From Bolinopsis microptera (taxonomy: Eukaryota > Ctenophora > Tentaculata > Lobata > Bolinopsidae): 64,000 nt of DNA. The notes below the pieces were generated by a model. It saw nothing but the letters and a program-made list of their open reading frames with translations, had not been told where the DNA came from and made no database searches. Location of the stretch: assembly GCF_026151205.1 (NCBI RefSeq), contig NC_087082.1, forward strand, positions 12,017,497 through 12,081,496, in the 5' to 3' direction. This document shows positions 60,766 to 64,000 of this stretch, one piece after another. The position numbers were made by a program, and so were the translations under genes. How positions within the stretch are numbered: the stretch's first letter is position 1; every line of letters begins with the position of its first letter.

Positions 60766-63700
60766 CTAACAGATTCTTATCATAGAACCCGCGGAGCCAT
60801 TATCTGGACGTTCCTCATTACTGAATGGATTCCCCCTCTTCCTCGCCACCACTTCCTCTTCTTCATCTTCTTTTGGCTCTGATTTCACAACTTCATACGC
60901 AGAAGTGCATGTGCTAAAAGACATTACGCCCCTCGAGCGTGTTCTTGTCCCTGAAGCTCTTGTTCCATCAGACGTTTGTGCCTTTTTCGTTTTCTTGCTC
61001 GCTTCACCGGAACGTTTCAAGATTATAACGGTTGAAATCAAAGCTGAAGTGATTAGCACCATTATTGTTATGACAGCTATCTTTTCAGGAAGTTTCCTTG
61101 ATTCGTTACTCACTAAAAATACCGTTGAAGCTACAAAAAGAAGTAGCAATCCAGATCCAAAGAAGATAAGGGACTGCTTCTTAAATCTTTGATGTATAAT
61201 ATACTTTCTCTTAGGGTGTAGGGTGTAGGAAAGCAAAGTGATTACTGTTACTGAGTAGATGAGAAGTGCTAGATATAGCCAGCCCTGGTACATGAAATTA
61301 TCTGATCGAATACCACATGGGTAGGAGTATTCGATATATATCGCACCAACCAACCCCTCGACAAAATAGAACAGAGAAATAGCCATTATCGTCTTCCAGC
61401 TTCGCAGCGAGTCGTATGTCACCTTCGAGGGTACGGTTATGTATGCCATTGGTTTTCGTAATGAAATGACAAATAAATCCCGAATACTGAATAGCATTAA
61501 CGATAAGATCTCAACTGGTTTCAATCGCTTCAAAGCTTCTTTTACACGTTGAAGATAGGACCCATGCTTATTGGCTACGATACAATTTTGTATAAAACTG
61601 GCCCCACAAACCAACATCAGGTATCCAATTATTCCAACAAAAATGAAGTTGTCTGGAACCGAGTGCATGATTGCCGTAAAGAGGAACAGTCTAGCAGGTA
61701 CCATCATGAGGTAAGCAAAATAAAGACAGCTAGATGCAGCTAATGACATCCTTGGTGTTATCGGACTTAGCTTTCGAAAGGATTTCTCTACAGATACCAT
61801 AAGAGAGGGAATTCTGAAGAAAGGAATGATCACAGAGTACAGCTCTATCGTCGATATACAAGATTCTTTCTTTCCCAACAGGTTGTCCGTGCACCCAAAG
61901 TTTCCATTTTTGTAGTCAAAATTGTGCGTGCTGTTTGTTAAGCAAGTAGGAGCTAGCCCTGTTTTGCCAATATTGTTGAAATATATTTGAATTAGATAGA
62001 ACTGTATGATGAGCTCAGGTATTTGCTCTAGGATCATGTGGTATTGCCTATGACAGCTCTGTTGTGCCTTTTGGCGAAAAAGATCTCGAACATGGGTGGG
62101 TGAGTGAGTTAGGACCGAAAGGCGGAATATCGCAGGACGGAGCATCATTATCGATAGTATGTTGAACATAAACGACCTAAAGTGTCCATGACTATGAGGT
62201 CCCTTTGGTTCTTGAACTTTGAATGGCCAGAAGAACTTAAGGAAATGCCTGAAGATCCAAGGAAATCTGGAGTATATGTGCACGTTTGAATGGTCATGCC
62301 AATCTTCTTCAGTCACTTCAGTCCTGCCAAGCAAGTGGCGAAGATAATCTTCTTCCTCATCGTATAATAAAATATAACTGCGAAAATTTTCATCGATCAC
62401 TGAAATAATTACAAGTGCAATCATGAAAGATCCTAGTCTATCTGAAAATCCGTGTAATGTTTGATATCCAACTACAGCATCAGTAAAGATATCAGATATG
62501 TGTACTCCGATGAATACTAAGCAAGGGATGACTGAGTAAACTCTGCGTATAGTGCACTCGTGAAAAAAGTTTGTGATACCCAAACATCGAACAAGACGTC
62601 CATCTGCTTTCTTGAGGCTTGTGCATAGAGAAGAACAACAACTTGAACCTTTTCCAAAGTAAATTGCTAGTATTTTGTCTGCTATGAGCCTAGCATCACT
62701 GCAGTCTGCACCTTCGATTTCCACTTTTCCTACCATGGTAATTTTTTCTAGCCGTTCTTTAAATTGCCTCAAATCATGACTATCTTTGAGTGATTCCCTC
62801 AGGAAAGCTTTTCTATCATCTGTACATATATTATTAACTTGTAAGCAAAAGTACACGACCTTGAGTAACTTGATGACGTAGTCCGAATCATCTCTTTTGT
62901 GATAGATGAGATTTTCGATGGATAACTTGATAACATGCTTCTTCATTAAAACGTACCTCAGTTCCTTGTGATTCACATACTGCTGTAGTCCTTTTACTAT
63001 AACGTTGTAAATGGCACTGCACGTGATCCTCATGTCCTCAGTCAAGCGAATGTCTTCTTTATGCCTACCAAGATAACTCAATAGAGGCGGGTCATTGTAC
63101 TCCATCAGCCTTCTCAGCGAGGGGATGAACTTCGATGATAAGTTGGTTGGGGTGAGATAATTGTCTAATAGTGTATCTAACAAATTGACTTGATCTTTTT
63201 CAGACGATTCAATACACGTGCACTGTCTCTTTTCTTTAACAACGCGTCTTAAGATATTGAAGACCGTGTTCCTGTCTTTGTCTTTGTCGAAGTGGATGTC
63301 GATTGTTTCCTGAGACAGAAGAAAACTTACAATTTCGAAATATCTTCCATCGATTGCCATATCTAATGGCATCTTTCCATTCACTTGGAGATTAAGGTCG
63401 ATCGCTTTGTGGGTACACAAAATTTTCAGTGTATCGAGCTTGCCTTTAAGAATTGCGTGGTGTACAACAGAGAGCTCCTTGCTATCCTGTACATTTACAT
63501 CAATGTTAGAGTTGTTTGCAAGAAGGAATATTACGAAGTCGTTGTTATCCTCTTCAACGGCAATGTGCAATAAGTTCTTACCATCTCTCAGCCAAGCATT
63601 TATGTTGGGAAGATAAACACCTGGACATCGGTAGAGATAAAGCAACAAGGATTGGTGACACTCATTATTCATTACAGCCATAGCAAATGGAGTATTGCCA

Positions 63701-64000
63701 TTCATATCTCTGTGGTTCCTTATCCCTTCAGTAGAAGAAAGCTTCTTTATAGCTTCTAGGTTTTTTTCTTCCACTGCTAAATGTAAAAGAGTTTTTCTGT
63801 CTCTAAATGCATGGTTGATGTTACTTAATTCAGCTCCAGCTAGCGAGTAAAGATAGAGCAAATATCTAAGAGGTCCCGATTCAGAAGCGAGACCAAACGG
63901 TGTCTTTCCTTGGTCGTTCTGGATATTTTTGGTACCTTGTAGATTACAAAGATACTTGACCTCTTCGTCGTTTTTGCTGATGACTGCCATATGGAGAAGC
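60766..64000 (-). CDS. Ankyrin-repeat multi-pass membrane protein with XK-like features, 5' partial
   Basis: At least 1,077 codons are open with no intron. The frame continues through LLH before the first Met at 63,990, so the start lies beyond the window. Residues 1-250 (from that Met) hold about six ankyrin repeats (TLLHLAVEEKNLEAIKKL, NLLHIAVEEDNNDFVIFLL). Residues 260-470 are helical without a known domain. From about 484 there are many hydrophobic segments (484-540, 605-630, 655-672, 715-735, 750-805, 865-885, 905-922, 940-960, 970-992). The segments HISDIFTDAVVGYQ and LEQIPELIIQFYL resemble the D-rich first helix and the E-x2-PQ-L-LQ-Y motif of XK-related proteins (scramblase family); this is my inference. 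The tail (995-1,074) is basic then acidic. A TRPA-like channel is the alternative, but no clear pore or TRP box was seen. Confidence 0.75.
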   Translation of the reverse strand, partial: LLHMAVISKNDEEVKYLCNLQGTKNIQNDQGKTPFGLASESGPLRYLLYLYSLAGAELSNINHAFRDRKTLLHLAVEEKNLEAIKKLSSTEGIRNHRDMNGNTPFAMAVMNNECHQSLLLYLYRCPGVYLPNINAWLRDGKNLLHIAVEEDNNDFVIFLLANNSNIDVNVQDSKELSVVHHAILKGKLDTLKILCTHKAIDLNLQVNGKMPLDMAIDGRYFEIVSFLLSQETIDIHFDKDKDRNTVFNILRRVVKEKRQCTCIESSEKDQVNLLDTLLDNYLTPTNLSSKFIPSLRRLMEYNDPPLLSYLGRHKEDIRLTEDMRITCSAIYNVIVKGLQQYVNHKELRYVLMKKHVIKLSIENLIYHKRDDSDYVIKLLKVVYFCLQVNNICTDDRKAFLRESLKDSHDLRQFKERLEKITMVGKVEIEGADCSDARLIADKILAIYFGKGSSCCSSLCTSLKKADGRLVRCLGITNFFHECTIRRVYSVIPCLVFIGVHISDIFTDAVVGYQTLHGFSDRLGSFMIALVIISVIDENFRSYILLYDEEEDYLRHLLGRTEVTEEDWHDHSNVHIYSRFPWIFRHFLKFFWPFKVQEPKGPHSHGHFRSFMFNILSIMMLRPAIFRLSVLTHSPTHVRDLFRQKAQQSCHRQYHMILEQIPELIIQFYLIQIYFNNIGKTGLAPTCLTNSTHNFDYKNGNFGCTDNLLGKKESCISTIELYSVIIPFFRIPSLMVSVEKSFRKLSPITPRMSLAASSCLYFAYLMMVPARLFLFTAIMHSVPDNFIFVGIIGYLMLVCGASFIQNCIVANKHGSYLQRVKEALKRLKPVEILSLMLFSIRDLFVISLRKPMAYITVPSKVTYDSLRSWKTIMAISLFYFVEGLVGAIYIEYSYPCGIRSDNFMYQGWLYLALLIYSVTVITLLSYTLHPKRKYIIHQRFKKQSLIFFGSGLLLLFVASTVFLVSNESRKLPEKIAVITIMVLITSALISTVIILKRSGEASKKTKKAQTSDGTRASGTRTRSRGVMSFSTCTSAYEVVKSEPKEDEEEEVVARKRGNPFSNEERPDNGSAGSMIRIC

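Noticed and set aside
60905-61192. Plus-strand frame with hydrophobic stretches opposite the ankyrin-membrane gene
   Set aside because: It is antisense to the transmembrane codons of a 1,077-codon frame.

Overview
The window is nuclear DNA from an invertebrate animal. Genes have short GT-AG introns, there is a small tandem family of class-A-like seven-transmembrane (7TM) receptors, two kinds of degraded non-LTR retrotransposon, a hAT-like MITE and a large satellite array. The DNA is AT-rich. I cannot assign a phylum. Nothing bacterial is present, and no tRNA, rRNA or CRISPR was recognised.

Layout. (1) 1-9,280 is a swollen, error-ridden second rendering of a locus seen more cleanly elsewhere. 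It holds unreadable copies of a minus-strand gene and of receptor gene 1. (2) 9,293-15,242 is the clean receptor cluster: gene 1 (5' end lost), gene 2 (complete, 331 aa, two exons) and gene 3 (3' end lost at 15,238). (3) 15,240-30,175 is a nested palindrome about 15 kb long, centred near 21,766. It is made of tail-to-tail RTE-like retrotransposon remnants plus a 2-kb companion sequence carrying a MITE. (4) 30,176-33,305 has a few candidate plus-strand exons. (5) 33,488-44,294 holds five exons of a minus-strand gene of unknown function. One of its introns contains an 8-kb array of 337-bp satellite units with higher-order organisation, an orientation switch at 41,297 and inverted-repeat borders. 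(6) 45,117-45,570 is the 3' end of a dead non-LTR retrotransposon. (7) 46,281-55,590 is a second copy of the receptor locus with scattered single-base indels. It also shows the upstream minus-strand gene (47,376-48,051) and a 171-bp near-perfect palindrome. (8) 55,597-60,240 is a CR1-like LINE on the minus strand with frameshifts in both ORFs. (9) 60,766-64,000 is the 3' part of a large ankyrin-repeat, multi-pass membrane protein that runs off the right edge.

Much of the apparent novelty is probably assembly error. Receptor gene 1 is represented three times (5,681, 9,293 and 49,338), and genes 2 and 3 twice. The extra copies differ by dense single-base insertions and deletions that hit exons, introns and splice sites alike, which points to unpolished long reads, unmerged haplotypes and fold-back reads. 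The signals most likely to be real biology are the higher-order satellite inside an intron, the MITE presence/absence between copies, the splice-acceptor-like AG directly before each receptor start codon, the receptors' non-canonical DRY and NPxxY motifs, and the ankyrin plus XK-like membrane fusion.
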